Source: Forficula auricularia
Taxonomy: Eukaryota; Arthropoda; Insecta; Dermaptera; Forficulidae
Assembly: GCA_024734495.1 (NCBI GenBank)
Contig: JALMQS010000881.1
Span: 1-64,000 of the forward strand
Length of the DNA: 64,000 nucleotides
Reading direction: 5' to 3'
The notes under the pieces were generated by a model. That model made no database searches. It was not told where the DNA came from and saw only the letters and a list, made by a program, of their open reading frames with translations. A program made the translations under genes and the position numbers. Below are positions 27,101 to 34,900 of this stretch, one piece after another. Each line of letters opens with the position of its first letter. The stretch's first letter is position 1.

Positions 27101-27720
27101 TTAGTGAAACACTAAAACAAAACAATTAGTAATATTTTTCAATAAAAAATTGATATTATAGAATATATATGCTTTTTTCTTTTTCATATTTACTTTTTTA
27201 TAGAGTAATATGAAAATGAAGATTAAAATAAAACTAGAGCTAATAGTTCAAAATCATTCATAGTTTCTTAAATTGTTGGCATAAAATTACTAGAAAATAT
27301 TTTTATATCAAGGGCAACAAAACCACTGTTGACCATTGTTATCGAATGGCTCTTATTACCCCTTGCTTTTCTACTTTTAAATTAAATATTTTTAGTAATC
27401 TTCTTTAAAATACAAAATAAATTTAAACAATGATTGATTAAAATAAAAATATACTTAGTGAAATGTACTTTTATTAATTTTTTTCTGTTCAGAATGGAGA
27501 GCATCCGTTGAACTTCAGGCTCTTCAAATGGTGTTTTACTAATTTCATCCTTGGTAAAAATCCTCATGGATGCGGACAATATTTATTTGGACCTTTTCCC
27601 GGCATGGTGGAATATTCTGCCATGTTTCCCATCGATTATAGCGCGATGAATACTCCACCAGAGTGTCTTGAACAGTACAGTCCATTTCGGAAAAGCAAAC
27701 GACATTCTGTTATAGTGTAA
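4883..27720 (+). CDS. EF-hand (sarcoplasmic calcium-binding-like) protein, C-terminal five exons
   Basis: Five exons join in one frame: 4883-5180, 19414-19577, 21051-21324, 25230-25342 and 27493-27720, giving 358 codons and a stop. The first is flanked by an AG and a perfect GTGAGT donor. The joined protein begins with a basic segment (KITRKFIHNWRQACDRT), then a linker. A first EF-hand loop follows in exon 2 (DWDRDETISECD, with Asp at positions 1, 3, 5 and 12). A second is split over exons 3 and 4 (NKSGSDVISRDE). A degenerate third lies at the start of exon 5. The tail holds GQYLFGPFPG and ends SKRHSVIV. Known: SCP/calexcitin-type EF-hand proteins are cytosolic Ca2+ buffers or sensors. Inferred: this is a larger insect-type relative with an N-terminal extension. 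The start codon was not found, so the 5' end is missing. The introns (up to 14 kb) are packed with transposons. AATAAA follows the stop near 27752. Confidence 0.75.
5225..5400 (+). repeat. Possible tRNA-derived SINE
   Basis: A stretch with an A-box-like TGTGTGGTTAGAGAGC and, about 45 bp on, a B-box-like GATTCAAGCCC. It lies just inside the first intron of the EF-hand gene. No poly-A tail or target duplication identified, so this is tentative. Confidence 0.35.
5449..5607. repeat. Inverted duplication of LINE 3' sequence
   Basis: About 56 bp (containing AAATCTAGTGTGCAGCCAAG) at 5449-5506 is repeated inverted at 5544-5607. A third related copy is at 6515-6580. Confidence 0.65.
5558..6200 (-). 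mobile_element. LINE remnant with reverse transcriptase active-site block
   Basis: On the minus strand, about 6199-5930 encodes AELMFADDMLLMADTEKNL: the FADD variant of the RT catalytic Y/FxDD box followed by typical downstream residues. About 5839-5690 then encodes TEVVMRVSRPAIIYSSETWP, the block that follows the RT core. The halves lie in different frames. Only RT core fragments remain; no endonuclease was seen. Confidence 0.75.
6241..6278 (+). repeat. Conserved module P, copy 2
   Basis: Holds the core GGTGTTGGTACTTGGTGAAA preceded by TTTTTAAGGAATTT. It lies about 110 bp 5' of a hammerhead-like core (6388) on the same strand. Confidence 0.65.
6300..6489 (+). repeat. Hammerhead-like core inside a long hairpin
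   Basis: Arms 6300-6361 and 6424-6489 are inverted copies (ends GGTAGGTTTCACATTAGATA / TATCTTAATTGAAACCTACC). Between them is CTGAAGA (6388-6394), a helix II of TGGGT/CACCT type, and GAAA. The hairpin would serve as an extended helix I. NUH would be ATC. A half copy is at 10750-10857. Confidence 0.45.
6650..6830. repeat. C-run minisatellite-like repeat
   Basis: Two units of a repeat with a long C run (11-12 C), CCATTTTGGGTG and a TATGTATACAAAATTTGGTT block. Related units occur at 8280-8645, 23560-23760, 52780-52880 and 63850-64000. Confidence 0.65.
6840..7900. other. Intron sequence without recognised features
   Basis: Lies in the large first visible intron of the EF-hand gene. The open frame at 7111-7335 is AT-rich and hydrophobic by composition; no homology recognised. 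Confidence 0.3.
7911..8660 (+). mobile_element. DNA element with CAGGGTATGG terminus
   Basis: Begins ACCATACAGGGTATGGTCAA, shared with 63470 (same orientation) and, inverted, with 62583-62637. Interior contains GTCTGGTTGTCCG-type repeats and then the G-run units. No transposase seen; probably a non-autonomous family. Confidence 0.5.
8280..8645 (+). repeat. G-run minisatellite, three tandem units
   Basis: Unit of roughly 117 bp, each with AACTCAACCAAATTTTGTAT, an AAAACTAACCGCCCAAAATG block and a G run of 6-11. Several G runs per strand could form quadruplexes. Confidence 0.7.
8828..9601 (-). mobile_element. Internally deleted hAT transposon
   Basis: Termini CAGGGGTCGGGAACC and, inverted, CAGGAGTTGGGAACC are hAT-type. 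Flanking 8-mers ATATAGAC (8820-8827) and AAATAGAC (9602-9609) match at 7 of 8 and fit an 8-bp target duplication. A minus-strand frame (9381-9082) with HLLKCDLNLKDVKTFPGI and a TCWNSFP block looks like the C-terminal part of a hAT transposase. The catalytic parts are gone. Confidence 0.7.
9916..10157. mobile_element. hAT MITE with perfect 8-bp target duplication
   Basis: 242 bp, ends CAGGGGTTCCCAAAC and GTTTGACAACCCCTG, flanked on both sides by CTTTAATC (9908-9915 and 10158-10165). Interior GC-rich ends, AT-rich middle, no ORF. Confidence 0.8.
10166..10670. other. Intron sequence without recognised features
   Basis: AT-rich; no exon or element supported. Confidence 0.3.
10672..10857 (+). repeat. 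Module P copy 3 plus hammerhead-like half-element
   Basis: Module at 10672-10709 (GTGTTGGTACTTGGTGAAAC) followed by CTGAAGA at 10752-10758, a TGGGT/CACCT helix II and GAAA. Downstream it matches the right arm of the 6300-6489 hairpin (CGAGATTAAAGA, GTGAAACCTACC); the left arm is missing. Confidence 0.5.
10858..12510. other. Intron sequence; one small inverted-repeat element
   Basis: Mostly AT-rich. At 11550-11763, CATGGGCGTAGTTAG with a G run is mirrored by CAAACTACTCCCATG with a C run, so a small MITE is likely. Nothing else recognised. Confidence 0.35.
12510..14305. repeat. Three-armed foldback element
   Basis: The arm at about 12590-13010 recurs inverted at about 13150-13575 and again, in the same orientation as the second, at about 13805-14235. 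Shared landmarks are TGGAGGTTCACAGTAC, GAAGAAATTGAATCTTTTCA and TTGATTTGCTCCCGG. The outermost 80 bp (TAACGTC-GATAAAACTAAC) match only between the first and third arms. No ORF. Confidence 0.65.
14306..16040. other. Intron sequence without recognised features
   Basis: AT-rich. A CGATCGAAACGTCG motif on the minus strand at about 14998-15010 resembles the hammerhead 3' half but has no matching CTGANGA. Confidence 0.3.
16042..17122. repeat. Foldback element interrupted by a Helitron
   Basis: Left arm 16042-16089 plus 16950-16982 is mirrored by about 17029-17122 (shared AATTCT-AGATTTTAGTAGAAAT and GAGAGGATTCATC). The central loop has a B-box-like GGTTTCGACTCC. The left arm is split by the Helitron at 16090-16949; the right arm is whole. 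Confidence 0.75.
16090..16949 (-). mobile_element. Non-autonomous Helitron
   Basis: On the minus strand it starts TCCTATACTACTAAAGCGCA and ends with a hairpin (GCCGCC-GAA-GGCGGGC), TTGCAG and CTAG. It is inserted between A and T with no target duplication, as expected of Helitrons. The uninterrupted site is in the opposite arm of the host palindrome. It holds proline-coding C-rich repeats (CCCCTGGACCCC) and a second internal copy of the 5' end (about 16432-16460). No Rep/helicase. Confidence 0.85.
17140..17665. other. Intron sequence without recognised features
   Basis: AT-rich; nothing supported. Confidence 0.3.
17667..18413. repeat. Foldback element, ~115-bp arms
   Basis: Ends GGGACATTTCGGTCCAAATC and GATTTGGCTTGGAATGCCCC are inverted. 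The arms also share AATTTTTGATTTCCTTCATT. AT-rich centre, no ORF. Confidence 0.65.
18525..19015 (-). mobile_element. Helitron-related fragment with (AT)n
   Basis: Minus-strand 3' end with hairpin, TTGCAGCTAG at 18525 as in 16090. Interior shares CCCCAAACCCCCTTTTGGGG and GACCAATGTACAGACAAAAC with 23450-24180 and 16195-16340. It runs into a TA-repeat (18983-19012). The 5' TC end is not identified. Confidence 0.6.
19414..19577 (+). CDS. EF-hand gene, exon b (first EF-hand)
   Basis: TTTTCAG acceptor. Codes TWVKREPNEQEVIPPP through DWDRDETISECDFDALSE. The donor GAG|GTACTT is weak but keeps frame with the next exon. Confidence 0.75.
19935..20960. repeat. Foldback element, ~280-bp arms
   Basis: Left arm about 19941-20215 and right arm about 20675-20955 are inverted copies (CCAGGC-AAATTACG ends, GAATACCTTTATTG, GATTTGATAAGCCGTTTTAG). 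The core (about 20265-20650, with AAAAGTGATCCTGGGGGCTG) recurs at 56400-56790 and, inverted, at 54540-54717. Confidence 0.7.
21051..21324 (+). CDS. EF-hand gene, exon c
   Basis: TTTTTCTAG acceptor and perfect GTAAGT donor, phase 1. Codes FRHFADWSTNSPEYFVL through LPLWLQYFAKIIFQVINKSG, which includes the helix and the first residues of the second EF-hand loop. Confidence 0.8.
21393..21500. repeat. Repeat with CTTAGAGTGTAAACCTGCTA end
   Basis: Shares TTAATACCGTTCGAAAGAAA and GGGATGCATCATCG-like sequence with 32632-32745. Only one end seems present here. Confidence 0.45.
21640..22150 (+). mobile_element. 5'-truncated LINE (family L), copy 1
   Basis: Encodes the family's C-terminal tail, ending TYNLQTFKTQVHKHLRLQPF before a stop near 22036, then a 3' UTR and an A-rich end (22131-22157). 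The same tail is found at 28360-28860 and 61510-61767. Upstream the frame is broken. Confidence 0.75.
22425..22930 (+). repeat. Interspersed repeat with CCCCT...AGGGG hairpin (degenerate)
   Basis: Contains CTCCCCTGATTGTCGTAGAAGGGGATC and TE-like GC-richer sequence down to about 22925. It is related to the better copies at 23065, 43670 and 49220. Confidence 0.4.
23050..23200 (+). repeat. Interspersed repeat with conserved hairpin, copy 1
   Basis: ATTCACAGTATCCCCTGCTT then GTCCTAAGAAGCGACTAAAAGG; CCCCT/AGG(A)G and GTC/GAC can pair. Followed by a block containing AAATGTAG and GATGGATATCAC, seen also at 43780 and 49330. Confidence 0.55.
23430..24172. mobile_element. Helitron-like interior with C-run units and (AT)n
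   Basis: Shares CCCCCTGGACCCC, the C-run minisatellite units, the CGTTTTTACGTGAATCGTGA block and the GACCAATGTACAGACAAAAC end with 18525-19015, ending in a TA-repeat. Termini not resolved. Confidence 0.5.
24504..24556 (-). ncRNA. Hammerhead ribozyme candidate
   Basis: Minus strand: helix I CTTTGAAACC (24556-24547) with GGTTTGAAAG (24513-24504), 9 of 10 pairs. CTGAAGA at 24546-24540, helix II GGAGG/CCTCC, GAAAC at 24521-24517, then CTC as the NUH site. Helix III is essentially absent, as in minimal type I motifs that act as dimers. Function not shown. Confidence 0.65.
24769..24821 (+). ncRNA. Hammerhead ribozyme candidate
   Basis: Helix I CTTTGAATCC (24769-24778) with GGTTTGAAAG (24812-24821): CC/GG and CTTT/AAAG around an internal loop. 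CTGAAGA 24779-24785, helix II TAGGAGGA-type stem with AAAA loop, GAAAC 24804-24808, GTC 24809-24811. Confidence 0.7.
24940..24993 (+). ncRNA. Hammerhead ribozyme candidate (best core)
   Basis: CTGATGA at 24950-24956, helix II GAGGGC-AAA-GCCCTC, GAAAC at 24973-24977, TATA, GTC at 24982-24984. Helix I: GA/TC next to the core and TTATAA (24940-24945) with TTATAA (24988-24993) across an internal loop. ACTATAGT between the core and the site is self-complementary, which would suit dimer pairing. The opposite arm (about 24260-24310, minus) is a decayed copy (CTGATGT). Confidence 0.75.
25230..25342 (+). CDS. EF-hand gene, exon d (second EF-hand loop)
   Basis: CACAG acceptor, GTAAGT donor. Codes SDVISRDELRMYYSTFLGLD and TVGETLDLAYNNMTS. 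It completes the NKSG|SDVISRDE loop started in exon c. Noticeably GC-richer than its surroundings. Confidence 0.8.
25350..27480. other. Intron sequence of the EF-hand gene
   Basis: AT-rich. Two related stretches, AATCGTTAGAGCCGTTTTTGAG at about 25780 and 26166, suggest decayed repeats. No exon seen. Confidence 0.35.
27493..27720 (+). CDS. EF-hand gene, last exon
   Basis: TTCTGTTCAG acceptor. Codes NGEHPLNFRLFKWCFTNFIL, the GQYLFGPFPG block, FPIDYSAMNTPPECLEQYSP and the HSVIV end with a TAA stop at 27718-27720. Confidence 0.8.
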   Translation, partial: NGEHPLNFRLFKWCFTNFILGKNPHGCGQYLFGPFPGMVEYSAMFPIDYSAMNTPPECLEQYSPFRKSKRHSVIV

Positions 27721-28189
27721 ATTTTTAGTGAAATTGAAAAGTTTTACAAATGAATAAAATTTATAATTCTACTGCCAAAATCTTTCACTATGTTTTAAAT
27801 AAAATTATAATAAGAATGTGTTGGAGACTTGATGAAGACCATAGTATCCGACGCCAGTGTTTCCGTAATAATTTTAAGTAATGGATGGAGTTTTGGATTT
27901 GAGGTGTTTCGGAGGAGTTTGTTGCTTGGTGTCCAGTAATAAGATGTTGAGTGGAAGATCCAAACTTTGATGTGTGTATGGGATGGTGTACAATTGCAAT
28001 GTGTTTGTTTCTGGCTTAATAGCCTTTCATCGGCATCTGGAGTGTACAATATTGTGCTGTCAGTGTACAGTTGTTCAAAAAATGTTATAAATGGTGGTTA
28101 AGTGTTTATAGTATACAATTAATAAGATCATGAGACTGCAAAATTTGTTATATGTAACCAGATGGTGCATGCCAAGGGCAAATTCAACT

Positions 28190-28310
28190 TGTGTGCACTG
28201 AATGTGCCTGTCATCTGATTGGCCATCCCAGTGGCTCCATTTACCATCTACCTTGGTTAGTGGTAAAAAGCATTTACTTTGCGACATACAACCGGGCCTT
28301 AGTGAGAGGG
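28190..28310. repeat. Repeat family E, copy 1
   Basis: ATCTGATTGGCCATCCCAGT and GTGGTAAAAAGCATTTACTT recur at 46285-46375. Confidence 0.6.
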
Positions 28311-28359
28311 TGTAGACGTAGGTATTTATGCACTCGGGTTTTGAAGGTTTCAACATTAT

Positions 28360-28860
28360 AAGTGCTTTAAAAGATGGAGGCTAAGAGAGAGTTCTAGTTC
28401 CTTGAAGTCATGGGGATTTACGTATTGGCGAATGAAGTGGTCCGGCTCTTTTCTAATTTGACCACGAAAGAGTGTTGGGAGTCGGCAAAACGCGTGGTAG
28501 GCGCAAAGCATGCTTTGAGGGGAATTACTGATTTTATCTCATCAGAGCACCTGCCGTGATAGTATCTATAGAAAAGGGAAAGGGCAGAGACATTTCTTCA
28601 ATGAGCTAGCGAGTCGAGGGAGTCGGTGAGGGTGGAATCGTCAATTAGCTTGACGGCTCGTTTCTGAATTGCATCCAGGGTAGCAAGAGAATATTTGGAG
28701 GCTTCTCTCCATAGATGAGAGCCGTATTCGATACAGGGGCGGATTTGGGCCTTGTAGATGGTGAGAAGATGTAGGGGCGTGAAAAATCGCTTAGACCTGA
28801 ATAAGTAGCCAATCTTCCTTGCTGCAGATTTCGCCACTGTCCTTTATTTTGATAACACAA
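28360..28860 (-). mobile_element. 5'-truncated LINE (family L), copy 2
   Basis: Minus strand encodes KIGYLFRSKRFFTPLHLLTI, then YKAQIRPCIEYGSHLWREAS and LDAIQKRAVKLIDDSTLTD, the post-RT-core region of a non-LTR element. The frame then breaks into a tail related to 21770-21960. Confidence 0.8.
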
Positions 28861-29122
28861 TTTCTTTTGGTAAAAAACATCAAATTTTATATATTAAAGA
28901 ATTTTTAAAAATTTGTTTACAAGCATTTCATAAAAAAGTTTGTAAAAATATGTAGAATTTTCAAAAGAAAAAATAATGAAAAAAAAAAAATAGCACACAA
29001 GAGGAGGGAAAACAACATACACACACAATCCTTTTTTAATGGAAATTTTTGTAATGCTACCATCTGGTCACATATAAGAAATTTTGTGGTCTCATGACCT
29101 TATTAATTGTATAAACACTTAA

Positions 29123-29644
29123 GGAGGTTCTTTCGCGACAATCCACACAAAAAGTTTTAGCCTAGTAACCACTCTATAAATATGAACGGAACTAAAATTT
29201 TAGGTTGTTTTTTTAACGTGACTGTCCACTCACACTACGAAATCTCTGTATGGATACACACATACCTGCTGGATCGTTTCCAAGCCATTGTTCTTATATC
29301 CCCTCCACTAAAAATAATCGCCCAAATATGTTTGTTTTTTATCAAAACTACGTGGTAAATAATTTCTATTTTTTTTTTAAGTTACTCCTAATATATTATT
29401 CTAACAAAAATTAGTTTTTCATCAAGATGGTGAAAGTCCTTCAATGAAAAAAAATAAAATAATGATCATATTCCACCCTTTCCCTATCTATCCTATGTAA
29501 AAAATGTCATTTTTAATTGCTATTTTTCATGTTTGGTGTGGTAAATCGTCTTCAAATTTTAACAGTATGTGTATTATGCTTTTAATGACTTATATTCCAA
29601 GTTTCAAAAACTTCTTGAATTTTTACATTTGTGAAAGAACTACC
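29123..29644 (+). mobile_element. MITE family C, copy 1, TTAA target duplication
   Basis: 522 bp, ends GGAGGTTCTTTCGCGACAAT and, inverted, GGTAGTTCTTTCAC. TTAA lies at 29119-29122 and 29645-29648. The uninterrupted arm of the surrounding palindrome (about 28085-28110) has a single TTAA at this point. Confidence 0.8.
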
Positions 29645-30214
29645 TTAATCACGATTTATAACAATTCTAAACACATTTTTTTGAACAATTGTATACTGAC
29701 AGCACACTATTGTACACTCTGAGCGCCGATGAAAGGCTATTAAGCCGGAAACAAATGCATTGTGATTGTACACCATCATATACAGACATTAAAGTTTGGT
29801 TCTTCCACTCATCAATCTACAACTTATTACTGGACACCAAGTAACATTCTTTTCCGAAATATCTCAAATTAAAAACTCCATCCATTACTTAAAATTATAA
29901 TAAATAATAATAATATAAATCTGCTAATGAAATGAATAAATAAAAAAAATAAACATTTTAGATTTATAAATAACTTGTGAGCGCCATGCTTTGAGCAAAG
30001 ATGGCGCGCACAAAAACTCAAGGCAGATTCGCCTAGTGAAATTGTCTGGCCATTTGCATAAAGTTTCAGGCTAGACAATTTCTCCCCAGAGCATCAAGGG
30101 CTCACAGGGTACTCAGGCTAGCTTTAATCCTTAGCTGTCCCTCTCTCTTTCATTCCTTTAGAATCCCAACCAAAACTATAGTATGGAGGCATCAGTCCAC
30201 CTCAACGTCTCGAT

Positions 30215-31345
30215 TAACATAATTTTCTAATTAATATATTAAAGAATGATTAACATATTAACGAGAATTGTTTTTGATCGCGTTTTTAAACAAGATATAT
30301 ATATATCGCGAGACTACTGCTGGTTGAGACAATTGGAGTTTGCTGAAATCTTGAGTCTGGACCAAGAGAGAATGAAAAGGGTGTGATCCATCTAGCTATG
30401 ATCAAGCATCATTTCGCGATTAGCCCGCATGATGCTTTTTATATCAAACACTGATATGGATCACCAAATTGATTTGTGATCTGAGATGTTATATATTCAA
30501 TCCCCCAGTCCACCCAGCTAGATCTGTTAACACCTGTGTTGGGTGTTTCCCATCAATTATCGCCATCGAATCAAATTTAGGAAACTTATGATTAATTGAT
30601 GGCAAACACCTGGCAGGAGTGTTAACAGATCGAGCGCGCTGGACTGGGGGATTGAATATATAACATCTCAGATTGCAAATCCATTTGGTGGTCCATATCG
30701 GTGTTTGATATAAAAAGCGTCATGCGGGCTAATCGCGAAATGATGCTGGATCATAGCTAGATGGATCACATATTTTTCATTCTCTCTTGGTCCAGACTTG
30801 GGATTTCGGCGGACTCCAATAGCCTCAACCAGCAGTAGTCTCGCGATATACCGGGTGAGTTTTTTATCTTGAGACAGTCTTATAACTCAAAAACATTGCA
30901 TTATATGAAAAAAGTTTCAAATAAAAGTTTATTTATATCAGGGGGAAACTAAACTTCACTATTGTTTGTCGAACTAGAACAAGCTTTCATGGTTATTTCG
31001 AGGTCAACTTCTGTTTTTTAAATGGAAACCTATATGTTTCTGTACATATTCTGAATCTACAAAAAAAAACTGAACAACTTTTATTAAAACTATTTTTTTA
31101 TATGACATCAAATAATAAAAGCTTGTTCTAGGTCGACAAACAATTGCGTAGTTTAGTTTCCCCTCTGATATAAATAAACTTTTATTTGAAACTTTTTTTC
31201 CATATAATGCACTGTTTTTGAGTTGTAGGACTGTCTCAAGATAAAAAAACTCACCCAGTATATATCTTGTTTAAAACGCGATCAAAAACAATTCTCGTTA
31301 ATATGTTAATTGTTCTTTAATATATTAATTAGAAAATTATTTAAC
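30215..31345. repeat. Foldback element interrupted by a TA-target MITE
   Basis: Arms about 30215-30570 and 30580-31345 (less the insert) are inverted. Landmarks: GAGACTACTGCTGG / CCAGCAGTAGTCTC, CATTTCGCGATTAGCCCGCA and TTTTTGATCGCG. No ORF. Confidence 0.75.
30851..31258. mobile_element. MITE, TA target duplication
   Basis: 408 bp with inverted ends CCGGGTGAGTTTTTTATCTT / CTGGGTGAGTTTTTTTATCT flanked by TA. It is itself palindromic over about 180 bp per arm. The opposite host arm (30296-30310) lacks it. Confidence 0.7.
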
Positions 31346-31750
31346 TTCATTATTTCAAGTTAGAAATATATAAATTCGGATATTATTTTCACTTAATATC
31401 TGACAAAAATCAGCTGCATTCGATTCGCGATCGAATCAAATATGGGAAACTTATGATTTCTAGATTAATAGTTAATAAAACTTCATTTACTTTCTTTTCA
31501 TTAAAAAAAGGGACCATAATGATTCCATAACCTCATATTTATGAATTTTATTAACAACAATATATTATGTACATATAAATATATTTATTATAAATATAGT
31601 CATATAATTTCAAATAAAAATAACTAAAATTATAATATAAAATATATCTAATGGAGCCATCACGGAAGGAACATTGTTAACAGTTTTGATAAATAATTTA
31701 AAATCAAACATAAATGTTAATAAGTTAGAACAGATTGTAATAAATATTGG

Positions 31751-31931
31751 TCATGTATTTCGAATTTCTTCAAAAGGATTTTCTGGTAGTTGATTCGATA
31801 TGAACTTTTCTGCTAAAATTTGTGTCCTCTCTGATAATATTGGGTTCTCTTCTGATGGCGGATCTTCTACTTTGATTCTACCCGCTTTGGACCAGGTTAA
31901 CACAGCAGGCGCCAGCTCGATTGGACTGTTT
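31751..31931 (-). CDS. AP4E1: AP4E1 exon 10 (C-terminal)
   Basis: TTTTTCAG acceptor. Codes NSPIELAPAVLTWSKAGRIK through LPENPFEEIRNT and TGA. No ear domain. Confidence 0.75.
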
Positions 31932-34900
31932 CTGAAAAATAAATATATATATATATATATATATTTCAATTAGGATAATTTTTAGTTTAATTGTAAACTG
32001 TTTTATATGAAACACAGAGGAAAGAGATAAGTTTATTTACTACTCAAAATGAGAACTATAAACCCATGTAGTATTTTAATTAGTATTTATTTATTTAGAA
32101 GTGACATGGTGTTTTTTCAATAAGTTATATACATAAATAATTATTACAGATATTTAAACAAGAAAACCATTTATTTAATAAGATTTCCGTCAAAATAAGC
32201 TGAAAATTGATTTCCGGGTGTAGCAGAGGTTGATTTTTAGGAGGAAATCAATGAGGATGTCTGCTTGATACAAATAAACATATATAAAAAATAATATATT
32301 TATGTATATAAATAATTTATTTGTTAGAGAGTATTGTATTGGAGGCTTGGTCTTCAACTTCAGTCTGTTGTTTTAAAAATAAGTATTTTATATTTATTTT
32401 AGGAATTCTTTATAGTAGTTGTATTAATTTATGAAGGGGTTAAAATAAGAGACGTCCAGCTTTTATTTATTTCTTTTTTATTTATTAACTCCCGCTAACG
32501 TTTTGGCTATTGGTTGTAGCCGAGGTTGTAGCCATCTTCAGAGCGAGAATTTGTCAATATTTATATAAAAAAATTTTTTGGATACATCAGTCATCAGTTA
32601 AAACTATAAACAAGAAATATACATATCGTCGGCTTAGAGTGTAAATCTGCTAACTCCATTTTTCATCAAATATGACATATTAATACCGTTCGAAAGAAAA
32701 AGAGATGCAGCATCGTTTAAGTAAACCTGTTACTTAAAATTACGATCGTAAGTTGTAGAAAAAAAATGTGAAAAATATTTTTTTTCCATAACAACAATAT
32801 TAAATTTTGTTTGTTTTTTCTCTCCTCTGTAAAATTTCCTTGTTGTGAGTTAGCAGGTTTACTCTCTAAGGCGACGAAATGATATAATATATAAAACTAT
32901 ATACAGGGTATTCGCCAAAAAGGCCAAAAGATGTAATACTTTTAAGACTATTATTGTCTTTTTCCGTTTAAGATGCACTTTGCATTTCATCTAAAACGGA
33001 AAAAGACAATAGGTCTTAAAAGTATTATATCTTTTGGCCTTTTGGCGAACACCCTGTATATAGTTTTGTATATATCATATGTATATTGCTTCTATATAGT
33101 TTTATCTGATGACTGGTTAGCGGGAGTTCATAAATAAAAGCTGCACGTCTCATGTTTTAACCCCTTCATAAATTATTTTATATGTTCTTTCTCATAATCA
33201 CAAGTACCCGAGTGAATGGAGATTTGTTGCCAGTAAGTTAATTCACCTTCAAACAAATACCACTAGTATTTATTTATATATACTATATGTATCAGGCAGA
33301 GCACACCTTCATTAATTTCTCCCTAAAAATAAGCCGAGACACTAGCTAGTAGTCTGGTTAGCGTGCTCAACTACCTTGTGAGAATCTCAAGAATTTTCAT
33401 TCCTCACATTACATGCAAAGAAAAGAAGGCAATTTTCAAAACTAAAACGATATTTACTACTGAAGATAGTCAACTAATGGGGACCGAAATTATCTAGTGA
33501 ATTTATATAATTATATAAATAAAAATAATTTTTCGAAATTATTAAATTTATTTCAATTGAAACGCTTAACACTTGAATTTTGAAAAAAAAGATACATCAA
33601 ATACAGGGAAAGGCAAATGTAACTACCCCGGTGAACAATTTCAGAGGATATTATTTATGGAGAGTCTCTAAAGCAAGTATCGCACAACGAGGCAAAAAAT
33701 AAGTCACTGGAATGCATTATAATTTATATATAAATTAACATATAGACACGCCCTCTGCTACTCTCCACACAGAGTGAAATGAGGTCAACATCGCCTACAG
33801 ATGACGTCACGTTCTCGAATAAATATTTTGGTTATATTAATTTAATATTAATTTGCGATTATTGGAATCCAAAATAAATAATCTAAACTACGATAAATTT
33901 ATCTCAATGTATAATAATTCCTATAGTGGCCATGCTATTTCTGGGTGTTCCTACCTACAGATGACGTCAAGTTCTCTAGGAGATGTTGGCCTCACCAAAT
34001 CGACACCAGGGCGTGTATATATATTTCATGGTCTAAGGTCTTGATACTTTGAATATCATCAACATATTTTAATCCAAAGCCCATTTATTTTGTATAAAGA
34101 GCAATATTCAATATTATACATATTATAGTTTATTTTATTTGAGTAACTTGCTTTATGAAATTTAGTGTAAAATCATAAATGCAGGATACTCATATGAAAA
34201 TATTATAATAGGAACATAAATAAATGCCTTCATAATGATAAAAATATAATATTATATAAACATTACAAATATCTTAATATAATAAATAATTTATTTTGTC
34301 TATATAGTATAAAAATGAAAATTCATTGTATGAAATTTATTCTAATATATAAAATTTAAATAACTTCTTTGATTTAGATATTACGAGATTTTATAAAACG
34401 AACTTGAATTTAATCATATAATATATTAGCAACATTTATTATTAGAAAAATAATATCAGATATTAATATTAACAAACTTCATCAAATGGTTAAGTTAATT
34501 AATTGAATGAAATTTTTATTCTTTGTAAAACAATTTAATAATATATACCTACTTAAAATGAAAATAGATGGAGTTTTATGAAATAATATATATTTTTTCT
34601 TTTTTAATAAATTTACTTATATGTATTATTTTATTTAAGGGAAGATAAGGTTAAAATAATGAAAAACTTAATGAAGATGATGAGCATCTGTCAGGTTTTC
34701 GGTCAAAAATAACACCTATATTGTATATTTCCGAGCTTTCGATCTTTTTATTTGATAATTTTCAGGGATTTAATCTATAAGGGTAGTATTTTACAATTTC
34801 TCATATATACATATATACCTACACACAAAATTCCGATCTATAGTTGTTATAACTAATGTTAATTAAATTAATCAAATAATTTCTAATTATTCAAATAGTT

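Larger units (their letters stand above)
27800..29900. repeat. Large foldback containing a LINE and a TTAA MITE
   Basis: Left arm 27835-28170 is mirrored by 29052-29118 plus about 29649-29895 (shared TATTACTGGACACCAA, GCCTTTCATCGGC, CCAGATGGT). A 522-bp MITE splits the right arm and a LINE tail fills the loop. Confidence 0.7.

Noticed and set aside
28075..28356. 93-residue minus-strand ORF
   Set aside because: Inside foldback and repeat family E; not protein-like and not shared in frame with the copy at 46285.
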